In this document: positions 8,101 to 16,077 of the stretch, in pieces | How the letters are laid out: each line of letters begins with the position of its first letter | Numbering within the stretch: position 1 is the stretch's first letter | NCBI RefSeq assembly: GCF_001592365.1 | Contig: NZ_BCWU01000004.1 | Coordinates: 124,001-188,000, forward strand | Source of the DNA: Gordonia hydrophobica NBRC 16057 | GTDB lineage: Bacteria; Actinomycetota; Actinomycetes; Mycobacteriales; Mycobacteriaceae | Reading direction: 5' to 3' | DNA: 64,000 nucleotides | The notes under the pieces: model-generated | What the model was told of the DNA's origin: nothing | Databases searched by the model: none | Seen by the model: the letters and a program-made list of their open reading frames with translations, nothing else | Translations under genes and position numbers: made by a program

Positions 8101-9836
8101 GACTCCTGCTCGACGCGCTGATCGCCGACGGCGCGATCTGTGAGATCAGCCTGCGCGGGACCCCGCATCTGGCCGCCGTCGACGATGCCGCCCGCCTGCG
8201 CGACGGGCTCGGCATCCCCCTCCCCCTCGGTGTTCCGGCCGCCTATCTGGAGCCGGTCGCCGATCCGGTGGCCGATCTGGTGCATCGATTCGCGCGCACG
8301 CACGGCCCGTTCACCGTCGCCGACGTGGTCGCCGCACTGGGCATGGCTCCCGCGGTCGTGACCCGGACGTTGGCCGAGCTCGCCGGTCGACGCACGGTGA
8401 TCGAAGGCGAGTTCACTGTGCTGCCCGACGCCGAGCAGACGCCGCAGTGGTGTCACGCCGACGTGCTGACCCAACTGCGTCGCGGGTCCCTCGCCGCCGG
8501 CCGGGCCGAGGTGGAACCGGTGTCCGGCGACGCGTACGCCCGTTTTCTGCTCGGCTGGCAGCGGATCACCGACTCCACTCGCCCGCGCGGCGTCGCCGGG
8601 GTGGCCGCGGCCGTCGAACAGCTTGCCGGGCAACCGATTCCCGCATCCGCCTGGGAGACGTTGGTCCTTCCGGCACGCGTCGACGATTATCGTCCGGGAA
8701 TGCTCGACGAGCTCACCGCGTCCGGCGAGGTGATCTGGTCGGGCCACGGCGGGATCGGCGGCGCGGACGGGTGGGTGGCACTGCATCTCGCGGACGCCGC
8801 GCCGCTGACCCTGCGACCACCGCAGACGGACGAGTTGGAGGCGGCGCAGCGGACGGTCCTCGATGCGCTCGACCGACTCGGCGCGGTCCGGTTCCGCGAA
8901 CTGTCGGCCGCGCTGACCGAATCGGGCGCCCCCGTCGACGACGGCGAACTCTCCGACCTGCTGTGGGACCTGGTCTGGGCCGGTCACCTCACCAACGACT
9001 CGTTCTCGGTGGTCCGTGCGGCGCTCGACCCGCCTCGGACGTCACGATCGGCGGCGACGTCCGCGCACCGCACGCGCGGCCGTGCGCCGCGGCTGCGGAG
9101 CGCCCGGCTGTCGTCGCACTATCTGGCCGGAGCCGCGGCGGCGCCGGCCACTCCGCCGCAGGTGGGCGGTCGCTGGTCGGTGGTCCGCAGGCCGCTCGTC
9201 GACCCGACGGCGGCTGCGGCGGCGACCTGCGAGATCCTCCTCGACCGCTACGGCGTGGTGACGAAGGGGTCGGTGGCCGCGGAGTCGACGGAAGGCGGAT
9301 TCGCACGGATCTACAAGGCGCTCGGCGTTTTCGAGGACAACGGGCAGGTGCGCCGCGGCTATTACATCGATGGTCTGGGTGGCGCGCAGTTCGCGTCCGG
9401 GCACACCGTCGACCTGCTCCGCGAGTCGGTGGTCCCGAACCGTGAGCAGCGGTCCGACGCCGTCGTCCTGGCATCCACCGATCCCGCCAATCCGTTCGGC
9501 GCCGCACTCGACTGGCCCGAACGACCGGTGGAGTCCGGACATCGACCGGGGCGCAAACCCGGCGCGGTGGTCGTCCTGGTGGGCGGCCGCGCCGTGCTGT
9601 TCGTGGAACGCGGTGGCAAGACGGTCCTGACCTTCACCGACGACGCCCCCGCGCTCGAGGCAGCGGCGCTCGCCCTGGTTCGAGCCGTGGCCGGCGGCCG
9701 GATCCCGCGCATCCACATCGATCAGGTCGACGGTGAGCCGGTCCGCCGCACCGCGATCGGCGAACACCTGGTCGCGGCGGGATTCTCGACGACGCCGCGC
9801 GGCCTGCGGATGAACTACGACCCGCGGCACCGCTGA
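5181..9836 (+). CDS. lhr: Lhr-type ATP-dependent DNA helicase, long form
   Basis: A 1551-residue superfamily 2 helicase. Visible motifs: Walker A APTGSGKT (53-60), SPLKALAVD (92-100), TTPESL (153-158), DEVH box (179-182), SATVRPES, SSLELGID and motif VI QRIGRAGH (about 416-423), then the winged-helix/Lhr core and a long C-terminal extension. Length matches the ~1500-aa Lhr of mycobacteria, a 3'-5' translocase that unwinds RNA:DNA hybrids and is tied to DNA damage responses. Start: ATG 5181 is in frame but has a poor Shine-Dalgarno; GTG 5199 or ATG 5229 are alternatives. No nei-type glycosylase gene follows it, unlike the arrangement in several mycobacteria. Confidence 0.95.
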   Translation: MRLNGSVARGTSILQSMHPATQRWFTEAFGTPTRAQSGAWSAIARGEHTLVVAPTGSGKTLAAFLWAIDSLHRERLSGPQPEQTGVRILYVSPLKALAVDVQRNLSAPLVGIANAAARMDVEAPSISVGIRSGDTPPADRRRLQTHPPDILITTPESLYLMLTSAVRETLSTVTTVIVDEVHAVAATKRGTHLALSLERLDTLLAHPAQRIGLSATVRPESLVGEFLAGDAACTVVKPPAAKTFDLTVDVPVEDMANIPPPETGDEGLDDAFSPTAGSLWPHVEAAIVDRIEANRATIVFANSRRLAERLTARLNEIAAARAGLDVDPQRPNPEVPGGMPSYVSGSGTAGGAAPVLARAHHGSVSKEQRAQIEDDLKSGRLRCVVATSSLELGIDMGAVDLVIQVEAPPSVAAGLQRIGRAGHQVGEVSQGVLFPKHRTDLIHCTVVTQLMRSGRIEALSVPSNPLDILAQQTIAATAVADLDVDGWYVTVRRAMPYRTLTRDVYDAVLDLISGRYPSDEFAELRPRVDYDRTAGTLVARRGTLRLAVTSGGTIPDRGLFGVFLAGSGDDRSGQPRRVGELDEEMVYESRVGDVFALGASSWRIEEITHDRVLVSPAFGVPGRLPFWIGDAVGRPAELGAAIGKFVGVAGDDAKLARLADELGLSTYARQNLAALIAEQKEATGVLPTDRTLVVERFRDELGDWRLVLHSPYGLRVHAPWASAIAAHLSARLGLDGATTATDDGIIVRLPDTDDDPPGADVFVLDPDHIDDDVTRALADSSLFASRFRECAGRALLLPRRDPGKRAPLWQQRQRSAQLLSVASRFPDFPIILETVRECLADVYDLPALTEVLTRIARRKIRVTEVQTSAPSPFAASMLLGYVGSFIYDDDAPLAERRATALSLDTALLAQLLGRVDLRELLDPNVIETVVARLQRTAPERRARDREDVVDLLRWLGPCSRADLADRYRGDDDLGLLLDALIADGAICEISLRGTPHLAAVDDAARLRDGLGIPLPLGVPAAYLEPVADPVADLVHRFARTHGPFTVADVVAALGMAPAVVTRTLAELAGRRTVIEGEFTVLPDAEQTPQWCHADVLTQLRRGSLAAGRAEVEPVSGDAYARFLLGWQRITDSTRPRGVAGVAAAVEQLAGQPIPASAWETLVLPARVDDYRPGMLDELTASGEVIWSGHGGIGGADGWVALHLADAAPLTLRPPQTDELEAAQRTVLDALDRLGAVRFRELSAALTESGAPVDDGELSDLLWDLVWAGHLTNDSFSVVRAALDPPRTSRSAATSAHRTRGRAPRLRSARLSSHYLAGAAAAPATPPQVGGRWSVVRRPLVDPTAAAAATCEILLDRYGVVTKGSVAAESTEGGFARIYKALGVFEDNGQVRRGYYIDGLGGAQFASGHTVDLLRESVVPNREQRSDAVVLASTDPANPFGAALDWPERPVESGHRPGRKPGAVVVLVGGRAVLFVERGGKTVLTFTDDAPALEAAALALVRAVAGGRIPRIHIDQVDGEPVRRTAIGEHLVAAGFSTTPRGLRMNYDPRHR

Positions 9837-9847
9837 GCGACACCCGT

Positions 9848-10270
9848 CTACGTGATCTCCCGCTCCGGGTCGGAACCGAAGATGAAGCGTCGCCCGGTGA
9901 TCTGCGTGACGTCGAGTTCCACGTTGATGGTCTTCTTCGGCCAGACCCAGGTCCGCAGCGGGCTGTTCTCGGCGGCGTCGATCTCCGCCGGGTCGACGAG
10001 GATGCGAGCGCGTCCCTTCGCGACCACGCTCCACCCGATCCGACTGGTGAACGAGTCCGCTTCGATGACGGCGTTGTTGTTGGCCGCGAGGTCGGCGAGC
10101 TTGGTGCCTTCCGTGGTGCGGAACAGCACCTTCCCGTTCGCCGCATAGATGTTCACCGGAAAGACATCGGGCATGCCGTCGGCGGACACGGCCAGACGGC
10201 CAAGAACGCTGCCTTCCAACAACTCCCACGACTGCTCTGGACTCAGGATCTCGACTGCGTCTGCACTCAT
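9848..10270 (-). CDS. Pyridoxamine 5'-phosphate oxidase-fold (PPOX / split-barrel flavin) protein
   Basis: A 140-aa protein: MSADAVEILSPEQSWELLEG, then GRLAVSADGMPDVFPVNI, FRTTEGTKLADL and GWSVVAKGRARIL. This is the classic small split-barrel FMN or F420-binding fold (PNPOx-like), common in mycobacteria; substrate unknown. The start at ATG 10270 gives the normal N-terminus; upstream codons to 10405 look non-coding. No strong Shine-Dalgarno is seen. It is transcribed away from the cyclase gene at 10415, and a truncated close relative lies at 11460-11774 on the cyclase's other side. Confidence 0.85.
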   Translation of the reverse strand: MSADAVEILSPEQSWELLEGSVLGRLAVSADGMPDVFPVNIYAANGKVLFRTTEGTKLADLAANNNAVIEADSFTSRIGWSVVAKGRARILVDPAEIDAAENSPLRTWVWPKKTINVELDVTQITGRRFIFGSDPEREIT

Positions 10271-10414
10271 GCCAACAGTGTGCCGCGCCGCGGTGCATCC
10301 GGCCAGTGATTCCGGCGGCATCGAGCCGCCCCGGGCCGTCGGGGCCGCACGTTCGGCCGTTGCGCTCGCCACAAAGTGGGGACGACGTCGGGACGCGGCA
10401 CGCATACTGTGGCC

Positions 10415-11443
10415 GTGACCGACGACGATGACACCGACGAGCTTCCCACCCGCGAGATCTCCGCCGAGCTCTCGCGCGGCCTCGAAGACCTACTGCTGGG
10501 CCAGGCGCCGACCCTCACCCGGTCCGATGTGATCGAGCAGTCCGGGGTCGACGACGCCGTCGCGGTCGCGCTGTGGCATCTGCTCGGCTTCCCGAACGTC
10601 GCCGACGACGCCGTCGCCTTCACCCCGATGGACGTCGAGGCGCTGCGGCAGAGCGACGAGCTCATCCGACTGGGTGTGGTCAGTGCGGAGTCGCAGGCGG
10701 CCCTGGTGCGCACCCTCGCGCGCAGCTTCGCCCGACTGGCCGAGTGGCAGACCCGACTGCTGGCCGAGATCCGCGTCCGGAACGACGCCACCGACGCCGA
10801 GCATCTGGCACTGGTCGCCGCCGCGCTCCCGAACATCGAGGCGTTCCAGAACTACGTGTGGCGCCGTCACTTGGCCAGCGCGGCCGCGAGCCTGATGACC
10901 AGCGAAGCCTCGGCGGCCGAGGGTGACCGGACGGCGATCGGGTTCGTCGACATCGTCGGGTACACCTCGCAGAGCAAGAAGCTCGATCAGCGCGAGCTCA
11001 TCGACTGGATCGAGAGTTTTGAAGCGGCGGTGACGGGCGTCGTCGTCGACCACGGCGGACAAGTCATCAAGACCATCGGGGACGAGGCTCTGTTCGTCAC
11101 CGCCGAGGCCCGGGACGCCGCCGAGATCGCGCTGCTTCTCACTGCTCGCGGGCAGGACCCGGACGACGATTTTCCCGCCGTCCGCGCCGGGATCGCCTAC
11201 GGGAACGTGGTGCCTCGTCTCGGCGACGTCTTCGGCCCCACCGTCAACATCGCGTCCCGGCTCACGTCGGTCGCCCGCCCGGGGACGGTGGTCGCCGACC
11301 GCGGGGTGCACGATCTCCTCTGCCGCGATCACGCCCCCGAGGGCGTCCGCGCCGACGACCTCACCCTGCGCCGCATCCCGCACGTCAGCGTGAAGGGATA
11401 CGGAAAGTTCGACTGCTGGGTGGTTCGCCGCGCGAAGTCGTAG
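10415..11443 (+). CDS. Class III adenylate cyclase with N-terminal regulatory domain
   Basis: 342 aa. The C-terminal half is a class III cyclase domain: metal-binding GFVDIVGYTSQ (Asp near 179), GGQVIKTIGDEALFVT, FGPTVNIASRLTSVARPGTVV, and the closing VSVKGYGKFDCWVV. The Lys of VIKTIGDEA and the Asp of GDVFGPT fit ATP rather than GTP use, and the catalytic Asn and Arg of NIASR are present. The helical N-terminus (residues 1-150) resembles the autoinhibitory, pH-responsive domain of M. tuberculosis Rv1264. No membrane segments, so cytosolic. The GTG at 10415 lies seven bases after a tatact-like -10, suggesting a leaderless start. Confidence 0.88.
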   Translation: MTDDDDTDELPTREISAELSRGLEDLLLGQAPTLTRSDVIEQSGVDDAVAVALWHLLGFPNVADDAVAFTPMDVEALRQSDELIRLGVVSAESQAALVRTLARSFARLAEWQTRLLAEIRVRNDATDAEHLALVAAALPNIEAFQNYVWRRHLASAAASLMTSEASAAEGDRTAIGFVDIVGYTSQSKKLDQRELIDWIESFEAAVTGVVVDHGGQVIKTIGDEALFVTAEARDAAEIALLLTARGQDPDDDFPAVRAGIAYGNVVPRLGDVFGPTVNIASRLTSVARPGTVVADRGVHDLLCRDHAPEGVRADDLTLRRIPHVSVKGYGKFDCWVVRRAKS

Positions 11444-11459
11444 CCGACCGACGCGACGG

Positions 11460-11774
11460 TCAGGCTCGCTGCGAACTCAGACCGAAGGCGAACCGTCGGC
11501 CGGTGATCGCGTCGACGTCGATGCGCACGTAGGTGGTCTTGTCCGTGGGCACCCAGGTGTCGAGCGGACTCTGCTCGGCGGCCGCGATCTCGGCAGGGTC
11601 GACGAGGACGTGCGCGCGCCCCTTGGCGACCACGCTCCACCCGGTCCGGCTGGTGAACGCGTCGGTCTCGAAGACGGCGCGAACGTTGACGAGGAGCTCG
11701 CGCAGTTTGGTGCCGACGCGACGGCCCGGCACCGGGGTCGGAGACCCTGATTCGGGGTGGGCCTCTCGGTCCAC
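11460..11774 (-). pseudogene. 5'-truncated PPOX-fold paralog of the 9848-10270 gene
   Basis: The last ~85 residues align closely with the C-terminal half of the gene at 9848-10270: shared GWSVVAKGRA, VDPAEI, AAE.SPL.TW and ITGRRF.FG. The N-terminal ~55 residues of the fold (the strand with GRLAVSADGMP) are missing. The frame begins with an unrelated proline-rich stretch after GTG 11774. It is either a decaying copy or a short expressed remnant. The two copies flank the cyclase, both on the minus strand, which suggests an old tandem duplication. Confidence 0.7.
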
Positions 11775-11796
11775 CGCGCGAGCGGCCGAGTCGGGC

Positions 11797-13539
11797 CTAC
11801 TCGGGAACGGGCACCGGTTCCAGGATCTCGCGCCGCGCCTCCGGTGCCGCTGCGCGCAGGGCGTCTGCGGACGCGTCGTCGGGCTGGCGTTGCGAGGCCT
11901 TCTCGGCCTGCACCCGCGCGGTGTAGTTCGCGACCTCGTCGGCCGTGGTCTCCGCGTCCCAGCCCAGGATGGGCGCCATCAGATCGGCGACCTCCTGTGC
12001 GCAGTCGACACCGCGGTGGCTGTACTCGATCGCGATGCGGGTGCGTCGCGCCAGCACGTCCTCCAAGTGCAGTGCGCCCTCGGCCCAGACCGCGTACACC
12101 ACCTCGGCTCGCAGGTACTGCGGGGCCGCTGCCAGCGGTTTGAGCAACTCGGGGTCGGCGTCCGCGTAGTACAGGACGTCGTCGAGCAGCGAGCCGTACC
12201 GGTTCAGCAGGCGACGAATCCGATACGGGTGCAGCCCGAACCGCTCCCCGAGGTGCTCGCACTGATTGATGAGCGCGAAGTAGCCGTCAGCGCCGACCAG
12301 CGGCACCCGCTCGGTGATCGACGGGGCCACCCGGGTGGGGATGTAATCGTTGCAGGCCTCGACGGCGTCGGCGCCCATGACACGGTAGGTGGTGTACTTG
12401 CCGCCCGCGATGGACACCAGGCCGGGCGCCACGACGGCGACCGCATGCTCGCGCGAGAGCTTCGAGGTCTGATCGTCCTCACCGGCCAGCAGCGGCCGCA
12501 GCCCGGCGTAGACGCCCTCGATGTCGTCGTGCGTCAACGGCGTGACCAGTTCCTGGTTCACGCGATCGAGGATGTAGTCGATGTCTTTCTGGGTGGCGGC
12601 CGGATGCGCGAGGTCCAGGTTCCAGTCGGTGTCGGTGGTGCCGATGATCCAGTGCGTCTCCCACGGGATGACGAACAGGACCGAGCTCGCGGTGCGCAGG
12701 ATGATGGCCGTCTCCGAGACGATCCGGTCCCGCGGCACCACGATGTGCACGCCCTTCGACGCCCGGACCTTGAAGTGGCCGCGGCGCTTCGACAGCGCCT
12801 GCACCTCATCGGTCCACACACCGGCGGCGTTGATGACGCAGTGCCCGCGGACTTCGGTCACCTCGCCGGTCTCGCTGTCACGCACCGTGACCCCCATCAC
12901 CCGATCGGACTCGGTCAGGAAGCCGATGGCCTGCGTCGAGGTGCGGATCACCGCGCCGTACTGGGAGGCGGTGCGCGCCAGCGTCAGGCTGTGGCGGGCA
13001 TCGTCGACAACGGTGTCGTAGTAACGGATTCCGCCGATGAGCGACTCGCGCTTCAGACTCGGCGCCACGCGGAGAGCGCCCGCACGCGTCACGTGACGCT
13101 GGCCGGGAACCGACTTCGCGCCGCCCATGCGGTCGTAGAGGAACAGGCCGGCGGCCATGTAGGGCCGTTCCCAGCCGCGTCGGGTGAGCGGAGCGAGGAA
13201 GGGCAGCGGTCGTACCAGGTGCGGCGCCAGCAGTCGCAGCGAGAGCTCGCGCTCGCGCAGCGCTTCGCGGACCAGACCGAACTCGAACTGTTCCAGGTAG
13301 CGCAAGCCGCCGTGAAACATCTTCGACGAGCGGCTCGACGTCCCCGAGGCGATGTCGCGGGCCTCCACCAGCGCCACCCGCAGACCGCGCGTCGCGGCGT
13401 CGAGTGCAGCGCCGACGCCGACCACGCCGCCGCCGACGACGACGATGTCGAACTGTTCGGTCCCCAAGCGACGCCAGGCTTCGTCGCGATAGGCCGGACT
13501 CAGGTCCGCAGGACGATCGGGATTGAACTCGCTCTCCAT
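11797..13539 (-). CDS. glpD: Aerobic glycerol-3-phosphate dehydrogenase
   Basis: 580 aa. FAD-binding Rossmann motif DIVVVGGGVVGVGAAL (31-46), then SSRSSKMFHGGLRYLEQFEFGLV, typical of GlpD, and the C-terminal GlpD cap with LALLxR-like helices. It oxidises sn-glycerol 3-phosphate to dihydroxyacetone phosphate at the membrane face, passing electrons to quinone. It diverges from glpK across a 52-bp gap, so the pair converts glycerol to DHAP. Position and sequence fit M. tuberculosis glpD2 (Rv3302c). No clear Shine-Dalgarno precedes ATG 13539. Confidence 0.95.
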   Translation of the reverse strand: MESEFNPDRPADLSPAYRDEAWRRLGTEQFDIVVVGGGVVGVGAALDAATRGLRVALVEARDIASGTSSRSSKMFHGGLRYLEQFEFGLVREALRERELSLRLLAPHLVRPLPFLAPLTRRGWERPYMAAGLFLYDRMGGAKSVPGQRHVTRAGALRVAPSLKRESLIGGIRYYDTVVDDARHSLTLARTASQYGAVIRTSTQAIGFLTESDRVMGVTVRDSETGEVTEVRGHCVINAAGVWTDEVQALSKRRGHFKVRASKGVHIVVPRDRIVSETAIILRTASSVLFVIPWETHWIIGTTDTDWNLDLAHPAATQKDIDYILDRVNQELVTPLTHDDIEGVYAGLRPLLAGEDDQTSKLSREHAVAVVAPGLVSIAGGKYTTYRVMGADAVEACNDYIPTRVAPSITERVPLVGADGYFALINQCEHLGERFGLHPYRIRRLLNRYGSLLDDVLYYADADPELLKPLAAAPQYLRAEVVYAVWAEGALHLEDVLARRTRIAIEYSHRGVDCAQEVADLMAPILGWDAETTADEVANYTARVQAEKASQRQPDDASADALRAAAPEARREILEPVPVPE

Positions 13540-13591
13540 ATTTCTGAAGACTACCCGAGGGTAATCGCGTTGACGTGCCAGACTGTGACCC

Positions 13592-15100
13592 GTGAATCCG
13601 GAAGCCGAATACGTCGCTGCGATCGATCAGGGAACCACGTCCACGAGGGCGATGATCTTCGACCGCAACGGTTCTGTGGTGTACAGCGAGCAACTCGAGC
13701 ACGAGCAGATCTTCCCGCGTGCGGGTTGGGTGGAGCACGATCCGATGGAGATCTGGCGCAACACCCGGCGGATCGCCGCCGCAGCTCTCGCAGGCGCCCA
13801 ACTGCAGCCGGGCGAGATCGCCGCATGCGGAATCACCAACCAACGGGAGACCACCGTGGTGTGGGACCGCCACACCGGACAGCCGGTCTACAACGCGATC
13901 GTCTGGCAGGACACCCGAACCGACGACCTGTGCCGGGAACTCGCAGGCGACGTCGGCGTCGACCGGTACCGCGAGCGCACGGGACTACCGCTCTCGACCT
14001 ACTTCGCCGGCCCCAAGATCCGCTGGATCCTCGACAATGTGGCCGGCGTCCGTGAACGGGCCGAGGCCGGAGACCTGCTGTTCGGCACCATGGACTCGTG
14101 GCTCGCCTGGAACATGACCGGCGGCGTCGACGGCGGGTTGCACATCACCGACGTGACCAATGCCTCGCGCACCATGCTGATGGACCTGCACACGCTGCAG
14201 TGGGACGAGGAGATCTGCGCCGACTTCCAGATCCCGACGTCCATGCTGCCGACCATTCACTCCAGTTCCGCGGTCCTCGGCAGCCTGCGGACCGTCGGCT
14301 CCCTGCCGAACGTCCCGCTCGGCGGCATCCTCGGCGACCAGCAGGCCGCCATGTTCGGGCAAGCCTGCCTGGAGCCCGGCGAAGCGAAGAACACCTACGG
14401 CACCGGCAACTTCCTGCTGTTGAACACCGGCACCGAAGCAGTCCTGAGCAAGCACGGACTGCTCACCACGGTCTGCTATCGGCTCGGCGACGAACCGGCC
14501 CGCTATGCGCTCGAGGGCTCGATCGCGGTCACCGGCTCACTGGTCCAGTGGTTGCGCGACAACCTCGGCATCATCTCCTCGGCGGCCCAGGTCGAGGAAT
14601 TGGCTCGCCGCGCCGAGGACAACGGCGGCGTCTACTTCGTCCCCGCCTTCTCCGGTCTGTTCGCACCGCGCTGGCGTCCCGACGCGCGCGGCGTGATCGT
14701 CGGCCTCACCCGGTTCGCCGACCGGACGCACATCGCCCGCGCCGTCCTGGAGGCCAGCGCCTACCAGACGCGCGAGGTCATCGAGGCGATGGAGGCCGAT
14801 TCCGGCGTCCCGCTCAACACCCTGAAGGTCGACGGCGGCATGGTCGTCAACGATCTGCTGATGCAGTTCCAGTCCGACATCCTCGGAGTCCCCGTCGTCC
14901 GACCGGTCGTCAACGAGACCACCGCCCTCGGCGCCGCGTATGCCGCGGGCCTCGCCGTCGGCTTCTGGAAGAGCGTCGACGAGATCCGTGACAACTGGGC
15001 GCACGGCGGCCAGTGGGAGCCGACGATGGCCGACGACGAGCGCAGTCGACTCTTCGCCGGTTGGAATCGCGCGGTCACGCACAGCTTCGACCTGGCCTGA
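13592..15100 (+). CDS. glpK: Glycerol kinase
   Basis: 502 aa, normal family length. FGGY-kinase motifs: phosphate-1 motif [15 protein letters not shown] (10-24), the [13 protein letters not shown] segment, [13 protein letters not shown] and the C-terminal [20 protein letters not shown]. It phosphorylates glycerol to sn-glycerol 3-phosphate for glpD, which is transcribed divergently. GTG start at 13592. A linked glp repressor gene is not seen. Confidence 0.96.
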   Translation: MNPEAEYVAAIDQGTTSTRAMIFDRNGSVVYSEQLEHEQIFPRAGWVEHDPMEIWRNTRRIAAAALAGAQLQPGEIAACGITNQRETTVVWDRHTGQPVYNAIVWQDTRTDDLCRELAGDVGVDRYRERTGLPLSTYFAGPKIRWILDNVAGVRERAEAGDLLFGTMDSWLAWNMTGGVDGGLHITDVTNASRTMLMDLHTLQWDEEICADFQIPTSMLPTIHSSSAVLGSLRTVGSLPNVPLGGILGDQQAAMFGQACLEPGEAKNTYGTGNFLLLNTGTEAVLSKHGLLTTVCYRLGDEPARYALEGSIAVTGSLVQWLRDNLGIISSAAQVEELARRAEDNGGVYFVPAFSGLFAPRWRPDARGVIVGLTRFADRTHIARAVLEASAYQTREVIEAMEADSGVPLNTLKVDGGMVVNDLLMQFQSDILGVPVVRPVVNETTALGAAYAAGLAVGFWKSVDEIRDNWAHGGQWEPTMADDERSRLFAGWNRAVTHSFDLA

Positions 15101-15135
15101 CACGACCGGATGCCACTCCAGTCTCCTACCACCCC

Positions 15136-15163
15136 TTGACATACAACCGATTAGTTGTACGTT
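15136..15163 (+). promoter_or_regulatory. Promoter with ArsR-type operator
   Basis: A consensus -35 TTGACA (15136-15141) and a -10 TACGTT (15158-15163) at 16-bp spacing. A perfect inverted repeat TACAAC-N6-GTTGTA (15142-15159) fills the spacer. The -10 ends six bases before the ATG at 15170, so the message should be leaderless. Repressor binding here would block polymerase, consistent with autoregulation by the ArsR gene that starts at 15170. Confidence 0.8.
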
Positions 15164-15169
15164 AGAAGC

Positions 15170-15529
15170 ATGACCGACAGCGACGAGGACCGGGCCGACG
15201 CCCTGTTCCACGCGCTCTCCGACCGCACCCGCCGCGACATCCTGCGACGAGTCCTGGGCGGCGAACACTCGGTCAGTGCATTGGCGGAGAAGTACGACAT
15301 GAGCTTCGCCGCGGTACAGAAGCACGTCGCCGTTCTGGAACGAGCAGGGCTGCTCGTCAAACGACGCGACGGCCGCCAACAGATGGCGTCCGGCGACGTG
15401 AACGCTGTGCGTTCGGTGTCCTCGATGCTCGCCGACATCGAACAGATCTGGCGCGGCCGCATCGCTCGCGTCGATGAGTTGCTCACCGCCGAGCCGCCCG
15501 TCGCGCCACCGCCCGTCGACTCCGCCTGA
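15170..15529 (+). CDS. ArsR-family winged-helix regulator of an SRPBCC partner
   Basis: 119 aa: ALFHALSDRTRRDILRRVLGGEHSVSALAEKYDMSFAAVQKHVAVLERAGLLVKRRDGRQQ is a textbook ArsR HTH. It lacks the metal-binding ELCVCDL motif of arsenic/cadmium sensors, and belongs to the group that precedes an AHSA1/SRPBCC gene, as here. ATG 15170 is favoured over 15155 because the promoter and operator overlap the latter. Autoregulation is inferred. Confidence 0.88.
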   Translation: MTDSDEDRADALFHALSDRTRRDILRRVLGGEHSVSALAEKYDMSFAAVQKHVAVLERAGLLVKRRDGRQQMASGDVNAVRSVSSMLADIEQIWRGRIARVDELLTAEPPVAPPPVDSA

Positions 15530-15590
15530 TCAGCAATCCCCGCTCGTCAACCCCCGCTCGTCCACTACAGCCTTCCCGGAAGGGGCCGTC

Positions 15591-16076
15591 ATGCCTGTCA
15601 CCGATGTCCAGACCGACACCGAGAACCGCACCCTCACCATCACCGCCGATTTCGCCGCCCCCGTCGAACGGGTCTGGCAGATCTACGCCGACCCCCGGCA
15701 ACTCGAACGCATCTGGGGACCGCCGGAGTACCCCGCGACCTTCGTCGCGCACGATTTCACTCCCGGCGGCCGGTCCAGCTACTACATGACCAGCCCCGAC
15801 GGCGAACGGTTCGGCGGCTGGTGGCAGTTCACCACCATCGATCCGACCTCGTCGTTCACCTTCGACGACGGATTCGCCGACGCCGACCTCAACCCCGCGG
15901 AGAACATGCCGGTCTCGACCAACCGCTACTCCTTCTCGGCGACGGCCGGCGGCACCCGCGCGGTGTATTCGACGACGTTCGCGACCGCCGACGATCTGCA
16001 GAAGGTCCTCGACATGGGCGTCATCGAGGGCTCGACCGGCGCGATCAATCAGATCGACGCCTTGATCAGCGGCTGA
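15591..16076 (+). CDS. SRPBCC (AHSA1/START-like) ligand-binding protein
   Basis: 161 aa with the signature of AHSA1-like proteins: ADFAAPVERVWQIYADPRQLERIWGPPEYPATF, FTPGGRSSYYMTSPDGERFGGWW and a C-terminal helix. The fold forms a hydrophobic pocket; ligand unknown. It lies 61 bp after the ArsR gene on the same strand and is probably co-transcribed. ATG 15591 follows GGAAGGGG. It ends one base before the convergent MFS gene stop. Confidence 0.82.
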   Translation: MPVTDVQTDTENRTLTITADFAAPVERVWQIYADPRQLERIWGPPEYPATFVAHDFTPGGRSSYYMTSPDGERFGGWWQFTTIDPTSSFTFDDGFADADLNPAENMPVSTNRYSFSATAGGTRAVYSTTFATADDLQKVLDMGVIEGSTGAINQIDALISG

Positions 16077-16077
16077 G

